DNA from: Actinomycetospora straminea
GTDB taxonomy: Bacteria > Actinomycetota > Actinomycetes > Mycobacteriales > Pseudonocardiaceae
DNA length: 64,000 nucleotides
Direction: 5' to 3'
Assembly: GCF_028737255.1 (NCBI RefSeq)
Contig: NZ_JAQZAN010000020.1
Span: forward strand, 49,606-113,605
Shown: positions 1 through 8,496 of the stretch, piece by piece
Position numbering within the stretch: position 1 is the stretch's first letter
How the letters are laid out: the number at the start of each line of letters is the position of its first letter
Position numbers and translations under genes: made by a program
Notes under the pieces: generated by a model
The model's input: the letters and a program-made list of their open reading frames with translations, nothing else
Told to the model about the DNA's origin: nothing
Database searches by the model: none

Positions 1-1
1 C

Positions 2-595
2 TCGGTCGGGACGGCGCTCGCCTCGATCACCCCGCGGATCCTGCGGGCGATGCGCGCCGAGTTCCCCGACCTGCAGCTCGAGGTCTCCCAGCAGGACACC
101 GCCGCGCAGCTCGTCGCGCTCGCCGACGGGCGCCTCGACGTCGGCCTCGTGCGCGCCGCCTCGTCGACGGCGACCGTGGCCGTCGAGCACCTCGTCTCCG
201 AGCCGCTGCTGGCCGCCCTGCCCGGTGACCACCCGCTCGCCGAGCGCGAGGAGATCACGCCGGAGGCGCTCGCCGACGAGCCGTTCGTGCTCTGGCCCCG
301 CCCGCTCGGCATGGCGTTCTTCGACATCATCACGAGCTACTGCCGCGACCACGGCTTCAGCCCGCGCATCGTGGCCGAGGGCGCGGACATCGAGACCCAG
401 CTGGGCCTCGTCGCCGCGGGCCTCGGGGTGTCGCTGCAGCCCGCGTACTACGCGAACCTCCGCCCGCCCGGCGTGGTGTTCCGGCCGCTCTCGGGCGACG
501 TGCCGATGGTGGCGCTGCAGGTCGCCTGGCGCCGCACCGACCGCTCGCCCGCCGTCGCCCACTTCGTCGACGCGGCCCGCGCCCTGGGTGGCTGA
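2..595 (+). CDS. LysR-family transcriptional regulator, C-terminal part (5' end outside window)
   Basis: The reading frame is open to the left edge, so only about 197 C-terminal residues are visible. They form a LysR-type effector-binding domain: the stretches DGRLDVGLVRA, VSEPLLAALPGDHPLA and GLVAAGLGVSLQP are the usual landmarks of the periplasmic-binding-like fold that senses a small co-inducer. The DNA-binding helix-turn-helix lies outside the window, so the target cannot be guessed. The gene converges on the SDR at 648-1343, and a perfect palindrome sits between the two stops. Family assignment is firm; ligand unknown. Confidence 0.85.
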   Translation, partial: SVGTALASITPRILRAMRAEFPDLQLEVSQQDTAAQLVALADGRLDVGLVRAASSTATVAVEHLVSEPLLAALPGDHPLAEREEITPEALADEPFVLWPRPLGMAFFDIITSYCRDHGFSPRIVAEGADIETQLGLVAAGLGVSLQPAYYANLRPPGVVFRPLSGDVPMVALQVAWRRTDRSPAVAHFVDAARALGG

Positions 596-598
596 CCC

Positions 599-642
599 AC
601 GTGCGTGATCTTCTGAGCTATAGCTCAGAAGATCACGCACGT
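599..642. terminator. 44-bp perfect palindrome between convergent genes
   Basis: Positions 599-620 are the exact reverse complement of 621-642 (arm begins ACGTGCGTGATCTTCTGAGC). It starts 3 bases after the LysR stop and ends 5 bases before the SDR stop on the other strand. As RNA it would form a stem of about 20 bp on either strand. No U-tract follows, which is common for actinobacterial terminators, so a bidirectional terminator is the simplest reading. An intergenic repeat element or a protein-binding site is also possible. Confidence 0.6.
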
Positions 643-647
643 AGAGG

Positions 648-1343
648 TCACCACGGCACGTGCTGGCCGTCCTGGAGGAACGAGCCGGAGGGGAAGGAGC
701 CGGGGGAGCCGACGACGTCGACGATGCCCCGCGCGCCGTCGGCGATCGGCCGCCCGCCGGGGCCGCCCATGTCGGTGGCGGTCCAGCCGGGCGAGACCGC
801 GTGCACCGCGATCCCGTCGCGGGTCAGGGCGTCGGCGAACACGCGGGTCAGCGCGTTGATCCCGGCCTTCGACACGCTGTAGGCCGGCGACGACGCCCCC
901 ATCCGTGCGAGCGACCCGAGCCCGCTCGTCACGTTGACGATCACCGGGTCGCGGCCCGCGCGCAGCAGCGGCGCGCACGCCTGGGACAGCCGCCACGGCC
1001 CGAGCACGTTGGTCCGCCAGGCCCCGTCGGCGACCTCGAGGTCCTCGACGACCGGGTCGGAGCCCGCGTCGAAGTTGATCGCCGCGTTGTTCACCAGAGC
1101 GTCGAGCCGCCCGTGGCGCCGGTCGATCGCCTCGACCGCGGCCTGCACCGACTCCGGCTCGGTGACGTCGAGGGACAGCGGCCACGCCCCGTCGCCCAGC
1201 TCCTTCGCGGTCGACGCGGCGGCCTCGGTGTCGCGCGCCGCGCACACCACCGTGGCCCCCACCGACACCAGCTGCCGCGCGATCTCGACGCCCAGCCCAC
1301 GCCCCGCACCGGTCACCAGGACGATCCGTCCGTCTGCACTCAT
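648..1343 (-). CDS. SDR-family NAD(P)-dependent oxidoreductase
   Basis: A 231-residue classical short-chain dehydrogenase/reductase. The cofactor motif TGAGRGLG is at residues 11-18, NNAA follows in the Rossmann core, the catalytic serine lies in NVTSGLGS, and the catalytic YxxxK appears as YSVSK. ATG at 1343 is chosen because it sits directly before the first beta strand (MSADGRIVLVTG); the frame is open further upstream but that part runs into the P450 promoter. It is divergent from the P450 gene with a 93-bp spacer, so the two could share control. An oxidation or reduction of an alcohol or ketone is expected; substrate unknown. Confidence 0.85.
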   Translation of the reverse strand: MSADGRIVLVTGAGRGLGVEIARQLVSVGATVVCAARDTEAAASTAKELGDGAWPLSLDVTEPESVQAAVEAIDRRHGRLDALVNNAAINFDAGSDPVVEDLEVADGAWRTNVLGPWRLSQACAPLLRAGRDPVIVNVTSGLGSLARMGASSPAYSVSKAGINALTRVFADALTRDGIAVHAVSPGWTATDMGGPGGRPIADGARGIVDVVGSPGSFPSGSFLQDGQHVPW

Positions 1344-1436
1344 GCCCCGGGGATAGCCGCTCGCGACCTCACGGACACGAAACGGCAGTTCGCTCCCACT
1401 TCGCGTACGGTCGGGATCCCGACGACGGGAGCGACG

Positions 1437-2609
1437 ATGACCACCACCATCCCGCGGCACATGCAGCGCGACCGGTTCGCCCCGGTGCCCGAGACGCAGG
1501 CCGCCCGCGACGACGAGGGCTTCCCGACGATCCGGACGGCGTTCGGCACGACCGCGCGGCTGGTGACGCGGTACGCCGACGTCCGCGAGGTCCTCGGCGA
1601 CGCCGAGCGCTTCTCCAACACCGGCATGCCCCGCATCCCCACGCCGGACGGCGAGGACCCGCGCGCCGGCAACCTGCTCGCCAACGACCCGCCCGAGCAC
1701 ACGCGGCTGCGCCGGCTGCTCACCGGCGAGTTCACGGTCAAGCGCATCCGGCGCCTCGAGCCGCGCATCACCGAGATCGTCGACGAGCACCTCGACGCCA
1801 TGGCCGCGGCCGGCCCGCCGGCGGACCTCGTCAGCGCCTTCGCCCTGCCGGTGCCGAGCCTCGTCATCTGCGAGCTGCTCGGGGTCCCGTACGCCGACCG
1901 CCACGAGTTCCAGGACCGCGCCACCCGGCAGATCGACCTGAACCGCTCGCTGGAGGAGCGCGGGCAGGTCGCCGCCGAGTCCCGCGCCTACATGGGCGAG
2001 CTCGTCGACCGCGCGTTCGCGGCCCCCGGCGACGACATGCTCGGGATGCTCGTGCGCGAGCACGGCGACGACCTCACGCGCGCCGAGCTCGTCGGGATCG
2101 CCTCGCTGCTGCTCATCGCCGGGCACGAGACCACCGCCAACATGCTCGGCCTCGGCACGCTCGCCCTGCTGCGCGCGCCCGACCAGCTCGCCCGCGTGCG
2201 CGACGAGCCCGGCGCCGTCGCCCCGGCGATCGAGGAGCTGCTGCGGTTCCTGTCCGTGGTGCACTCCGGCATCCCGCGCACCGCGCGGGCGGACACGACG
2301 GTCGGCGGCACACCCGTCGCGGCCGGCGACCTGCTGGTGCTCTCGCTGCCCTCGGCGAACCGCGACCCCGCCGCCGTCGAGCGCCCCGACGACCTCGACG
2401 TCACCCGGGCGATCGCCCCGCACGTGGCGTTCGGGCACGGGGTGCACCATTGCCTCGGCGCGCCGCTGGCGCGGGCCGAGATGGCGGTGGCGTTCCCGGC
2501 GCTGCTGCGACGCTTCCCGGACCTCGCGCTGGGCATCCCGTTCGAGGACGTCGAGTTCCGCTCGGCCACCGTCGTGCACGGGCTCCGCGCGCTGCCCGTG
2601 ACCTGGTGA
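1437..2609 (+). CDS. Cytochrome P450
   Basis: A soluble bacterial class I P450 of 390 residues. The I-helix oxygen-activation motif AGHETT is at 228-233, the K-helix ExxR is E267-R270, and the heme-thiolate signature is FGHGVHHCLG with axial Cys339. It should hydroxylate or otherwise oxidise a small hydrophobic substrate using electrons delivered through a ferredoxin. The ferredoxin gene starts 39 bp downstream, so the pair is probably one operon; no ferredoxin reductase is nearby. ATG at 1437 is preceded by a GGGAGCG-type ribosome binding site. The frame stays open upstream but that part has no P450 features. Substrate not deducible. Confidence 0.95.
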   Translation: MTTTIPRHMQRDRFAPVPETQAARDDEGFPTIRTAFGTTARLVTRYADVREVLGDAERFSNTGMPRIPTPDGEDPRAGNLLANDPPEHTRLRRLLTGEFTVKRIRRLEPRITEIVDEHLDAMAAAGPPADLVSAFALPVPSLVICELLGVPYADRHEFQDRATRQIDLNRSLEERGQVAAESRAYMGELVDRAFAAPGDDMLGMLVREHGDDLTRAELVGIASLLLIAGHETTANMLGLGTLALLRAPDQLARVRDEPGAVAPAIEELLRFLSVVHSGIPRTARADTTVGGTPVAAGDLLVLSLPSANRDPAAVERPDDLDVTRAIAPHVAFGHGVHHCLGAPLARAEMAVAFPALLRRFPDLALGIPFEDVEFRSATVVHGLRALPVTW

Positions 2610-2648
2610 CCACCGCCCCTTCGACCACCACACGAGGGAGAACCGAAG

Positions 2649-2843
2649 ATGAGGATCCAGGCCGACCGCGACGTCTGCATCGGCGCGGGCAACTGCGTGC
2701 TCGCCGCCGAGGACGTCTTCGACCAGGACGACGACGCGCTGGTCGAGGTGCTGCAGGAGCACCCGTCGGCCGAGCAGGAGTCCGAGGTCCGCAACGCCGT
2801 CGCCCAGTGCCCGTCGGGGGCGCTGGCGCTCGTGGAGGAGTGA
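2649..2843 (+). CDS. Ferredoxin (3Fe-4S type), P450 partner
   Basis: A 64-residue ferredoxin with the three-cysteine pattern of actinobacterial [3Fe-4S] proteins: Cys10 in DVCIGAGNC, Cys16, and a distal Cys followed by Pro (QCPSGAL). The fourth cluster position of 4Fe-4S relatives is occupied by a non-cysteine residue (Ala/Gly region of IGAGNC). It lies directly after the P450 gene with a GAGGGAGAA ribosome binding site and is the likely electron donor to that enzyme. Length and acidity (many Asp and Glu) are typical of this family. Confidence 0.93.
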   Translation: MRIQADRDVCIGAGNCVLAAEDVFDQDDDALVEVLQEHPSAEQESEVRNAVAQCPSGALALVEE

Positions 2844-2861
2844 GGCGTCCCACCCCCGGGT

Positions 2862-2867
2862 TAGGGT
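2862..2867 (+). promoter_or_regulatory. -10 box TAGGGT of a leaderless TetR transcript
   Basis: TAGGGT matches the actinobacterial TANNNT -10 element and ends 7 nt before the ATG at 2875. Transcription would therefore start at or very near the first codon. The same hexamer with the same 7-nt spacing precedes the permease at 3465. Confidence 0.5.
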
Positions 2868-2874
2868 GACCGGG

Positions 2875-3444
2875 ATGTCCGCCCCGCCCGATCCGGTGGC
2901 ACGTCCGCTGCGCGCGGACGCGGCGCGCAACCACGCCGCGATCCTCGCCGCGGCCCGCGCGGCGCTGGAGGCCGGCGGGCCGGACGTGGCGCTCGAGGAG
3001 GTCGCCCGTCGGGCGGGGGTGGCGCCGTCCACGCTCTACCGCCGCTTCGCCGGGCGCGACGAGCTCGTCGCCGCGGTGCTCGAGGACTACGTCGCCGAGT
3101 CGGTCGAGCCGCTGCTGGCGCGCGCCGCGGTCGTCGACGACCCGTGGGCGGCGCTGACCGGGGTCCTCGAGGGCCTCGTCGACGGCGTCACCCGCCACCG
3201 CGGGCTGCTCGCCGCCGCCAAGGCGACCGGGGCGTTCACCCCCGAGCTCGCCGCCCGCACCCTCGCGCCGCTGGGGGAGCTGCTGCGCCGCGGGCAGGCC
3301 GCCGGCGTGGTGCGCGCCGACCTCGTGCCCGAGGACCTGCCCGTGGTCGTGCACATGGCCGTCGTCACCGCCGAGCACGACGCCCGTCGCTGGCGGCGCT
3401 ACCTGCACCTGCTGCTCGACGGGATGGCCGCCCGCCCCGCGTGA
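2875..3444 (+). CDS. TetR/AcrR-family transcriptional regulator
   Basis: A 189-residue one-domain regulator. The N-terminal helix-turn-helix is clear (VALEEVARRAGVAPSTLYRRF, residues about 43-63, shown here only in outline), followed by an all-helical ligand-binding domain. TetR proteins usually repress neighbouring transport or metabolic genes until a ligand binds. It follows the P450/ferredoxin pair in the same direction and precedes the NCS2 permease by 20 bp, so either could be its target. ATG 2875 is preferred; an in-frame GTG at 2866 is the alternative but would overlap the -10 box. Confidence 0.88.
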   Translation: MSAPPDPVARPLRADAARNHAAILAAARAALEAGGPDVALEEVARRAGVAPSTLYRRFAGRDELVAAVLEDYVAESVEPLLARAAVVDDPWAALTGVLEGLVDGVTRHRGLLAAAKATGAFTPELAARTLAPLGELLRRGQAAGVVRADLVPEDLPVVVHMAVVTAEHDARRWRRYLHLLLDGMAARPA

Positions 3445-3451
3445 TCGGCCC

Positions 3452-3457
3452 TAGGGT
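3452..3457 (+). promoter_or_regulatory. -10 box TAGGGT of a leaderless permease transcript
   Basis: TAGGGT ends 7 nt before the GTG at 3465, the arrangement expected for a leaderless mRNA. It lies just after the TetR stop, so the permease can be transcribed independently of the regulator. Confidence 0.5.
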
Positions 3458-3464
3458 GTCGCCC

Positions 3465-4865
3465 GTGATCAGGGGATGGACGCTGCACGGCGACGGGCGC
3501 GCGCCCGCACCGGGCGAGGTGGTGCGGCCCGAGGAACGGCTGTCGTGGGGCCGCACGGTGGGCCTCGGCGCCCAGCACGTGCTGGCGATGTTCGGGGCGA
3601 CGTTCGTCTTCCCCGTGCTCATGGGCCTCGACCCGAACCTCGCGATCCTGCTCTCGGGGCTCGCGACGATGCTGTTCCTGCTGATGACCCGCGGGCGGGT
3701 GCCCAGCTACCTCGGCACCAGCGCGTCGTTCGTCGGCGTGGTGGCCGCGGTCCGCGCCGACGGCGGCACCAGCGCCGAGGTCACGGGCGCGATCGCGGTG
3801 TGCGGGGTGGTCGTCGCGCTCGTCGGGCTCGCGGTGCACCTCGGTGGCGCCCGCACCGTGTCCGCCGTGCTGCCGCCGGCCGTGACCGGCGCGGTCGTGC
3901 TGCTCATCGGCTTCAACCTCGCCCCGGTCGTCGCCGGCACCTACTGGCCGCAGGACGAGGTCGTCGCCGTGATCACGATGCTCGTCGTCATGGTCACCGC
4001 GGTGGCCGGGCGCGGGATGCTGGGCCGGCTCGGGGTGCTCGTCGGGCTCGTCGTCGGGTACGGGCTCTCGCTGCTCCTCGACGCGGTGCTCGGACCCATC
4101 ACGGGTCCCGACGCGTCGGGCGTCGTGTCCACCCACCTGCGCGTCGACCTCTCCGGTCTGGCCGACGCGCCGTGGATCGGCCTCCCGCTGGGGACGCCCG
4201 CGGCCCCCGGCCTCCACCTGCCGGCCTTCAGCGCCTCGGCGATCCTCCTGGTCGTGCCCGTGGCGATCGCGCTCATCGCCGAGAACACCGGGCACGTCAA
4301 GGCCGTCGCCAACATGACCCGCGAGGACCTCGACCCCTACCTCGGGCGCGCGCTGGCCGCCGACGGCATCGCGACCGCCGTCGCCGGCGGCGTCGGCGGC
4401 TCGCCGACCACCACGTACGCCGAGAACATCGGCGTCATGGCCGCGACCCGCGTCTACTCCACCGCGGCGTACTGGGTGGCCGCGGTCGTCGCCGTCGCGA
4501 TCGGGTTCTGCCCGAAGTTCGGCGCGGTCGTCGCGGCCACGCCGGGCGGCGTGCTCGGCGGCATCACGGTGGTGCTCTACGGGATGATCGGCCTGCTCGG
4601 GGCCCGGATCTGGGTGGAGAACAAGGTCGACTTCTCGCGCCCCGAGGTCCTCGTCCCGCTCGCCGCGGGCATCGTCATCGGCATCGGCGACGTCGCGCTG
4701 ACGATCGGCGGCGGCTCGCTGTCGGGGATCGCGCTGGGCACGATCGTCGTCATCGTCGGCTACCACGCGCTGCGGCGGCTCGCGCCGAGGACGGTGGAGC
4801 GCGGCGGGGACCCTGCCGACGCCCCCGTCCAGCCCAGCGCTGACGAGGAGCGGGACCGCCCGTAG
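3465..4865 (+). CDS. NCS2-family nucleobase (uracil/xanthine type) permease
   Basis: A 466-residue integral membrane protein with about 12-14 hydrophobic segments. It has the NCS2/UraA hallmarks: an N-terminal GLGAQHVLAMFGATFVFP stretch, a helix with IALIAENTGHVKAV carrying the substrate-contacting acidic residue, and GSPTTTYAENIGVMA, which matches the conserved TxYxENIG motif. It should import uracil or a related nucleobase with protons. GTG 3465 is chosen because the TAGGGT box is placed for a leaderless message and the protein begins just before the first family-conserved segment. The charged C-terminal tail (DADEERDRP-like) is cytoplasmic. Exact substrate uncertain. Confidence 0.87.
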   Translation: MIRGWTLHGDGRAPAPGEVVRPEERLSWGRTVGLGAQHVLAMFGATFVFPVLMGLDPNLAILLSGLATMLFLLMTRGRVPSYLGTSASFVGVVAAVRADGGTSAEVTGAIAVCGVVVALVGLAVHLGGARTVSAVLPPAVTGAVVLLIGFNLAPVVAGTYWPQDEVVAVITMLVVMVTAVAGRGMLGRLGVLVGLVVGYGLSLLLDAVLGPITGPDASGVVSTHLRVDLSGLADAPWIGLPLGTPAAPGLHLPAFSASAILLVVPVAIALIAENTGHVKAVANMTREDLDPYLGRALAADGIATAVAGGVGGSPTTTYAENIGVMAATRVYSTAAYWVAAVVAVAIGFCPKFGAVVAATPGGVLGGITVVLYGMIGLLGARIWVENKVDFSRPEVLVPLAAGIVIGIGDVALTIGGGSLSGIALGTIVVIVGYHALRRLAPRTVERGGDPADAPVQPSADEERDRP

Positions 4866-4924
4866 GGGTGCCGCCGGCCTGCCCGCTGCGCCACCATCGT
4901 CTCCTGACCTGCGGGGAGGCACCC

Positions 4925-5434
4925 ATGACCGTCCAGCTGCCGCCCGTCGCCGTCCACGCCGGCGAGGGGCAGGAGCTCCCGTCGCCCACCGGCGACCGGA
5001 TCACCGTCAAGCTCGGTACGGGGGACACCGCCGGGGCGCTGAGCGCGGTCGAGATCGTCAACTCGCCGAGCAGCGGGCCCCCGCTGCACATCCATCGCCG
5101 CGAGGACGAGGTGTGGTGGATCCTCGAGGGCCACTACCGGTTCCGGGTCGGCGACACCCTCGTGGACCTGGAGCCGGGGGGCATGGCCTTCGGGCCCCGC
5201 GACGTCCCGCACGCCTTCGCCAACGTCGGTGAGTCGCCCGGGCGGCTGCTGGTGATCACGACGCCGGGCGGCCTGGAGCAGTTCTTCGAGCGCTCGGCGG
5301 CGCTGCGGGCGACGACCGCGGACCCGCAGCGGCTGACCGAGCTCGGGCTCGCGCACGGGCTGGAGTTCATCGGGCCGCCGCTCCGGTCCTCGGTGGCCGG
5401 CCCGTCGAGCAGCGCGAGCAGCGCCCGCCCGTAG
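4925..5434 (+). CDS. Cupin-domain protein
   Basis: A 169-residue single-cupin protein. The metal-binding cupin motif 1 is seen in GPPLHIHRREDEVWWILEG (two His, Glu) and motif 2 in GPRDVPHAFANVGESPGR (His). Members are metal-dependent small-molecule enzymes such as quercetin-2,3-dioxygenase-like proteins, or binding proteins; this one cannot be assigned a reaction. A strong GGGGAGG ribosome binding site lies 4-5 bases before ATG 4925. It converges on the oxidoreductase at 5439, with only 4 bases between stops. The serine-rich tail (SSSASSARP) is low complexity. Confidence 0.8.
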   Translation: MTVQLPPVAVHAGEGQELPSPTGDRITVKLGTGDTAGALSAVEIVNSPSSGPPLHIHRREDEVWWILEGHYRFRVGDTLVDLEPGGMAFGPRDVPHAFANVGESPGRLLVITTPGGLEQFFERSAALRATTADPQRLTELGLAHGLEFIGPPLRSSVAGPSSSASSARP

Positions 5435-5438
5435 CGGC

Positions 5439-6344
5439 TCAGCTGCTCAGGTCGAGCACGACCTTGCCCAGCACGTGCCCGTCCTCCACGGCCGCGAGCG
5501 CGTCGGCGGCCCGCGCGAACGGGACGACCGTGCGCACCCACGGGTCCAGGTCGCCCGCCGCCACCCGCGCGGCGAGGGCGTCGAGCACCGCGGTGCTGCG
5601 GTCGCGGGGCACGTCGCGCCCGCCGAGCTCGGCCACGAGGGGCTTGTCGGCGACGGAGAATAGGCGGGCCGGGTCGACGAGCGGCGCGACGGCGCGCAGT
5701 GCGTCCCCGCCGACGAGGTCGAACACCCCGTCGACGCCGTCCGGCGCGGCCGCGCGGACGTGGTGCGCGACGTCGGGACCCGCGACGACGGCGGTCGCCC
5801 CCAGCTCGCACAGCAGGTCCTGCTTGCCCTCGCCCGCGACGCCGACCACGTGCAGGCCGCGCGCCCGCGCCAGCTGCACGGTCGGGATGCCGACCCCGCC
5901 GCCCGCGCCGTTGACCACGAGCGTCGCGCCGGCCGGCAGCGCCAGCACCTCGAGCGCGTCGTAGGCCGTGCCGGCCGCGACGGGCAGCGCCGCCGCGTCC
6001 CGGGGCGGGACGGCGGTCGGGCGGTGGGCGGCGAACGACGCCGTCACCAGCGCCTGCTCGGCCCAGCCGCCGACCATGCCCGGGCAGCCACCGAACACCT
6101 CGTCGCCCGGCGCGAAGCCCGTGACGTCCGGTCCGGTCGCGACGACCGTGCCCGCCACCTCCCGGCCCAGCACCGCCGACCCGGTGTGCCCGTACTCGCC
6201 GTTGCGCAGCCGCCAGTCGCCCGGGTTGACGCCCGCGGCGCGCACCCGCACGAGCAGCTCGCCGGGCCCCGGTTCGGGCACCGGGACGTCGAGGAAGGCC
6301 TGCTGGTCGGGGCCGCCGGGGCGGCGGAAGCCGTACGCGCGCAC
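5439..6344 (-). CDS. NADP-dependent quinone oxidoreductase-like (zinc-independent MDR family)
   Basis: A 301-residue medium-chain dehydrogenase/reductase of the quinone oxidoreductase group. It has the GroES-like N-terminal half (EPGPGELLVRVRAAGVNPGDW) and a Rossmann fold with the nucleotide motif VNGAGGGVGIPTVQLARA. The cysteine ligands of zinc alcohol dehydrogenases are absent, so hydride transfer from NADPH to quinones or enones without zinc is expected. ATG 6344 begins the canonical MRAYGFRRPGG start of the family. The gene ends 4 bp from the convergent cupin and follows the membrane protein at 6354-7835 by 9 bp, so it may be co-transcribed with it. Confidence 0.88.
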   Translation of the reverse strand: MRAYGFRRPGGPDQQAFLDVPVPEPGPGELLVRVRAAGVNPGDWRLRNGEYGHTGSAVLGREVAGTVVATGPDVTGFAPGDEVFGGCPGMVGGWAEQALVTASFAAHRPTAVPPRDAAALPVAAGTAYDALEVLALPAGATLVVNGAGGGVGIPTVQLARARGLHVVGVAGEGKQDLLCELGATAVVAGPDVAHHVRAAAPDGVDGVFDLVGGDALRAVAPLVDPARLFSVADKPLVAELGGRDVPRDRSTAVLDALAARVAAGDLDPWVRTVVPFARAADALAAVEDGHVLGKVVLDLSS

Positions 6345-6353
6345 GGCTCCTTC

Positions 6354-7835
6354 CTACTCCCGGCGGCGCACCACCGCGGTCACGAGAGCGCCGACCAGCG
6401 CGAGCCCCGACACCGCGAGCAGGTACGCCGCGAGCCAGACGTGCTTGAAGACCTCGAAGTAGCCGTCGCCGGCCACCGCCACGACGACGAGCGCGAGCGC
6501 GGTGCCCGCCGCGAGCCCCGCGGCCAGCGACCACCGCCCCGCCCGGCCCTGCCAGCGCGCGGTCGCCGCGGCCGCGAGGGCGACGACGACCAGCGCGGAC
6601 GGCAGCCACGGCGGGCGGCGGGTGTCCTGCAGGACCTGCGCGAGGTCGGGCTGGCGCGCCCCCGACCAGCCGGGGTGCCCGTCGGGCGAGGAGAGGGCCG
6701 TGGCGGGCGCGGGCAGCGCGTCCAGGTAGGGCAGGTCGGCGAGCGTGGTGGCCTGCAGGCCGACGCCGACCGCCCGCGCGGCCGCCGACGGGTGCTCGGC
6801 GAGCACGACGAGCGCCGCCGCGCGCGTCTCGCCGGGCCGGCCGAGGATCGCGCCCTCCCACCACGGGACGCCGTCGGGGCGCGGCGGGCCGTTGAAGTAG
6901 CCGTTGCCGGTGAGCTCGACGGCCTCGGGCGGTAGGCCCACCAGGGGCGTCGCCGACGGCCCGACCTCGAGCAGGACCGTCGTGAACACCAGGTTGTGCG
7001 CGTTGACCGGCGCGTAGAACTGCTGCTGCCGTGCGAGCGCCGCGGTCACCGGGACGACGGCGAGCAGCGCCGTGACCAGCGCGATCGCCGGCCCGGCACG
7101 TCGCGGGCGCACGGTCCCGATCGCCGTCGCCGCGCACACGAGCACCGCGGCGGCGAGCAGCGGCACGTAGGCCACCTTCGCCGTCGTCGCGACCAGGCCC
7201 CCGACCGCGGTCAGGGCGAGGGCGACGATCCGCGCGGCCCGGTGCTCGCGGCGCGTGGCGAGCACGGCCGCCACCCCGACGCCCGCGGTGACGGCGCCGA
7301 GCAGCCCGGCCGGCTCGCTGTAGGTCGAGACGAAGAAGCGCGGGAAGGTCGCCGCGGCCAGCGGGAGCACCGGGATCGCGACGACCAGCGCCCGGCGGCG
7401 GCCCGCGGCCGACGCGGCCCAGGCGCCGATCCCGACGACCAGCCCGACGAGCACCGCGTACGTCCAGCCCAGCACCACCGGCGACCACGTGCCCCCGGTC
7501 AGCGCCGTCGTCGCCCGCGCGATGAGCAGCGCCGACGAGGGGACCGGGTCCTCGCACGTCGGCGGGCCGACCGCGTAGTCGGCGGTCCAGCCGCCGCGCC
7601 AGCTCGCGTAGCCGTCGGCCGTGAGCGGGGTGAGCCCGGCGCCGCAGAAGAGCCGGTAGCCGTCGCCGTTGTCCTCGACGCCGAGCGGGGTCGCCCCGAC
7701 CAGCCGGGTCGCGAGGACGACGAGCAGCGCCGCGGCGAGCCCCGCGAGGACGCCGACGAGCCATCGCGGTGGCCGCGCCCGGCGGCGGGGGAGCGGATCC
7801 GTCGTCGCGGTCGCGTCCGCCGTGCCGGTGGCCAT
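6354..7835 (-). CDS. Polytopic membrane protein of unknown function
   Basis: A 493-residue protein with about ten hydrophobic segments, beginning with WLVGVLAGLAAALLVVLATR near residue 25. After the first helix it has a long extracytoplasmic loop with DNGDGYRLFCGAGL and two cysteines (FCGAGL; PTCEDP). A first-helix-plus-loop layout with an acidic DNGDGYR motif resembles GT-C-type membrane glycosyltransferases, but I see no decisive motif, so no function is claimed. ATG 7835 starts just before a basic stretch (PRRRARPPR). It lies between the DinB gene and the oxidoreductase on the same strand with short spacers. Confidence 0.7.
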   Translation of the reverse strand: MATGTADATATTDPLPRRRARPPRWLVGVLAGLAAALLVVLATRLVGATPLGVEDNGDGYRLFCGAGLTPLTADGYASWRGGWTADYAVGPPTCEDPVPSSALLIARATTALTGGTWSPVVLGWTYAVLVGLVVGIGAWAASAAGRRRALVVAIPVLPLAAATFPRFFVSTYSEPAGLLGAVTAGVGVAAVLATRREHRAARIVALALTAVGGLVATTAKVAYVPLLAAAVLVCAATAIGTVRPRRAGPAIALVTALLAVVPVTAALARQQQFYAPVNAHNLVFTTVLLEVGPSATPLVGLPPEAVELTGNGYFNGPPRPDGVPWWEGAILGRPGETRAAALVVLAEHPSAAARAVGVGLQATTLADLPYLDALPAPATALSSPDGHPGWSGARQPDLAQVLQDTRRPPWLPSALVVVALAAAATARWQGRAGRWSLAAGLAAGTALALVVVAVAGDGYFEVFKHVWLAAYLLAVSGLALVGALVTAVVRRRE

Positions 7836-7861
7836 CGGCGCCCATGATGCCCGAGGCCCGG

Positions 7862-8413
7862 TCACCCGATCCGCGCGCGGTGCAGGTCGAGCAGCAGGGC
7901 GATCTCGGCGCCGTGGTGGAGCAGCTCGCGGTTGATGTGCAGCACCAGCAGGGCCATCGGCGCCTCGGCGTACGGCCCCTCGCTCGGACCGCACGGCTCC
8001 TCGAGCCCGGCCTCGCCGAGCCCCCGCACCCCCGCCACCCAGGCCGCGTAGGCCTCGTCGAGCTGGGCGAGGGCCTCGGCGGCGGTGCCGGCGTAGTGGT
8101 GGCTCGCGTAGTCCACCGGCGGCCCACCGAAGTGGCCCGCCACCCGCATCGCGAGCACACCGACGATGACGTGCCCGAGGCGCCAGGCGATGGTCGTCAC
8201 CGGCGGCGGGTCGGGCTCGGGGAACGCGAAGTCGATGACCACGTCGCCCGCGCCGGCGGCCATCGGCCAGGGGGACGCGCCGCGCGGGCGCACGCTCCAC
8301 GCACCGGGCGCGGGCTCCCAGAGGTACTGCTCGTCGGTCAGCCCGTCGAGGCGGGCCCGGAATCCCCGCCACAGGAAGTCGACCTGCTCGACCAGCATCG
8401 GGTTCCACTCCAT
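7862..8413 (-). CDS. DinB-superfamily protein
   Basis: A 183-residue four-helix-bundle protein of the DinB/mycothiol-dependent superfamily. The likely metal ligands are the His in TIAWRLGHV and the pair in HINRELLHHGAEI, the usual three-histidine set. Actinobacterial members are often thiol-dependent transferases or isomerases. ATG 8413 is selected because a CGGAGGGG ribosome binding site sits just upstream; the reading frame extends to 8479 without such a signal. It is divergent from the serine hydrolase at 8497 with an 83-bp spacer. Reaction unknown. Confidence 0.75.
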   Translation of the reverse strand: MEWNPMLVEQVDFLWRGFRARLDGLTDEQYLWEPAPGAWSVRPRGASPWPMAAGAGDVVIDFAFPEPDPPPVTTIAWRLGHVIVGVLAMRVAGHFGGPPVDYASHHYAGTAAEALAQLDEAYAAWVAGVRGLGEAGLEEPCGPSEGPYAEAPMALLVLHINRELLHHGAEIALLLDLHRARIG

Positions 8414-8496
8414 GCGACACCCCTCCGTTCGTCGGGTCCCGACGAGTGTGGCGCCGAGCACACTGGTGCGGACGATCACTCCAGGAGGTCCACCCC

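Noticed and set aside
648..3032. Very long open frame on the - strand across the SDR, P450 and ferredoxin region
   Set aside because: Only the part up to 1343 has SDR sequence; the rest is the antisense of the P450 and ferredoxin genes and is open because of high GC content. The same applies to long antisense frames at 13724-15526, 34012-34719 and 35910-38237.
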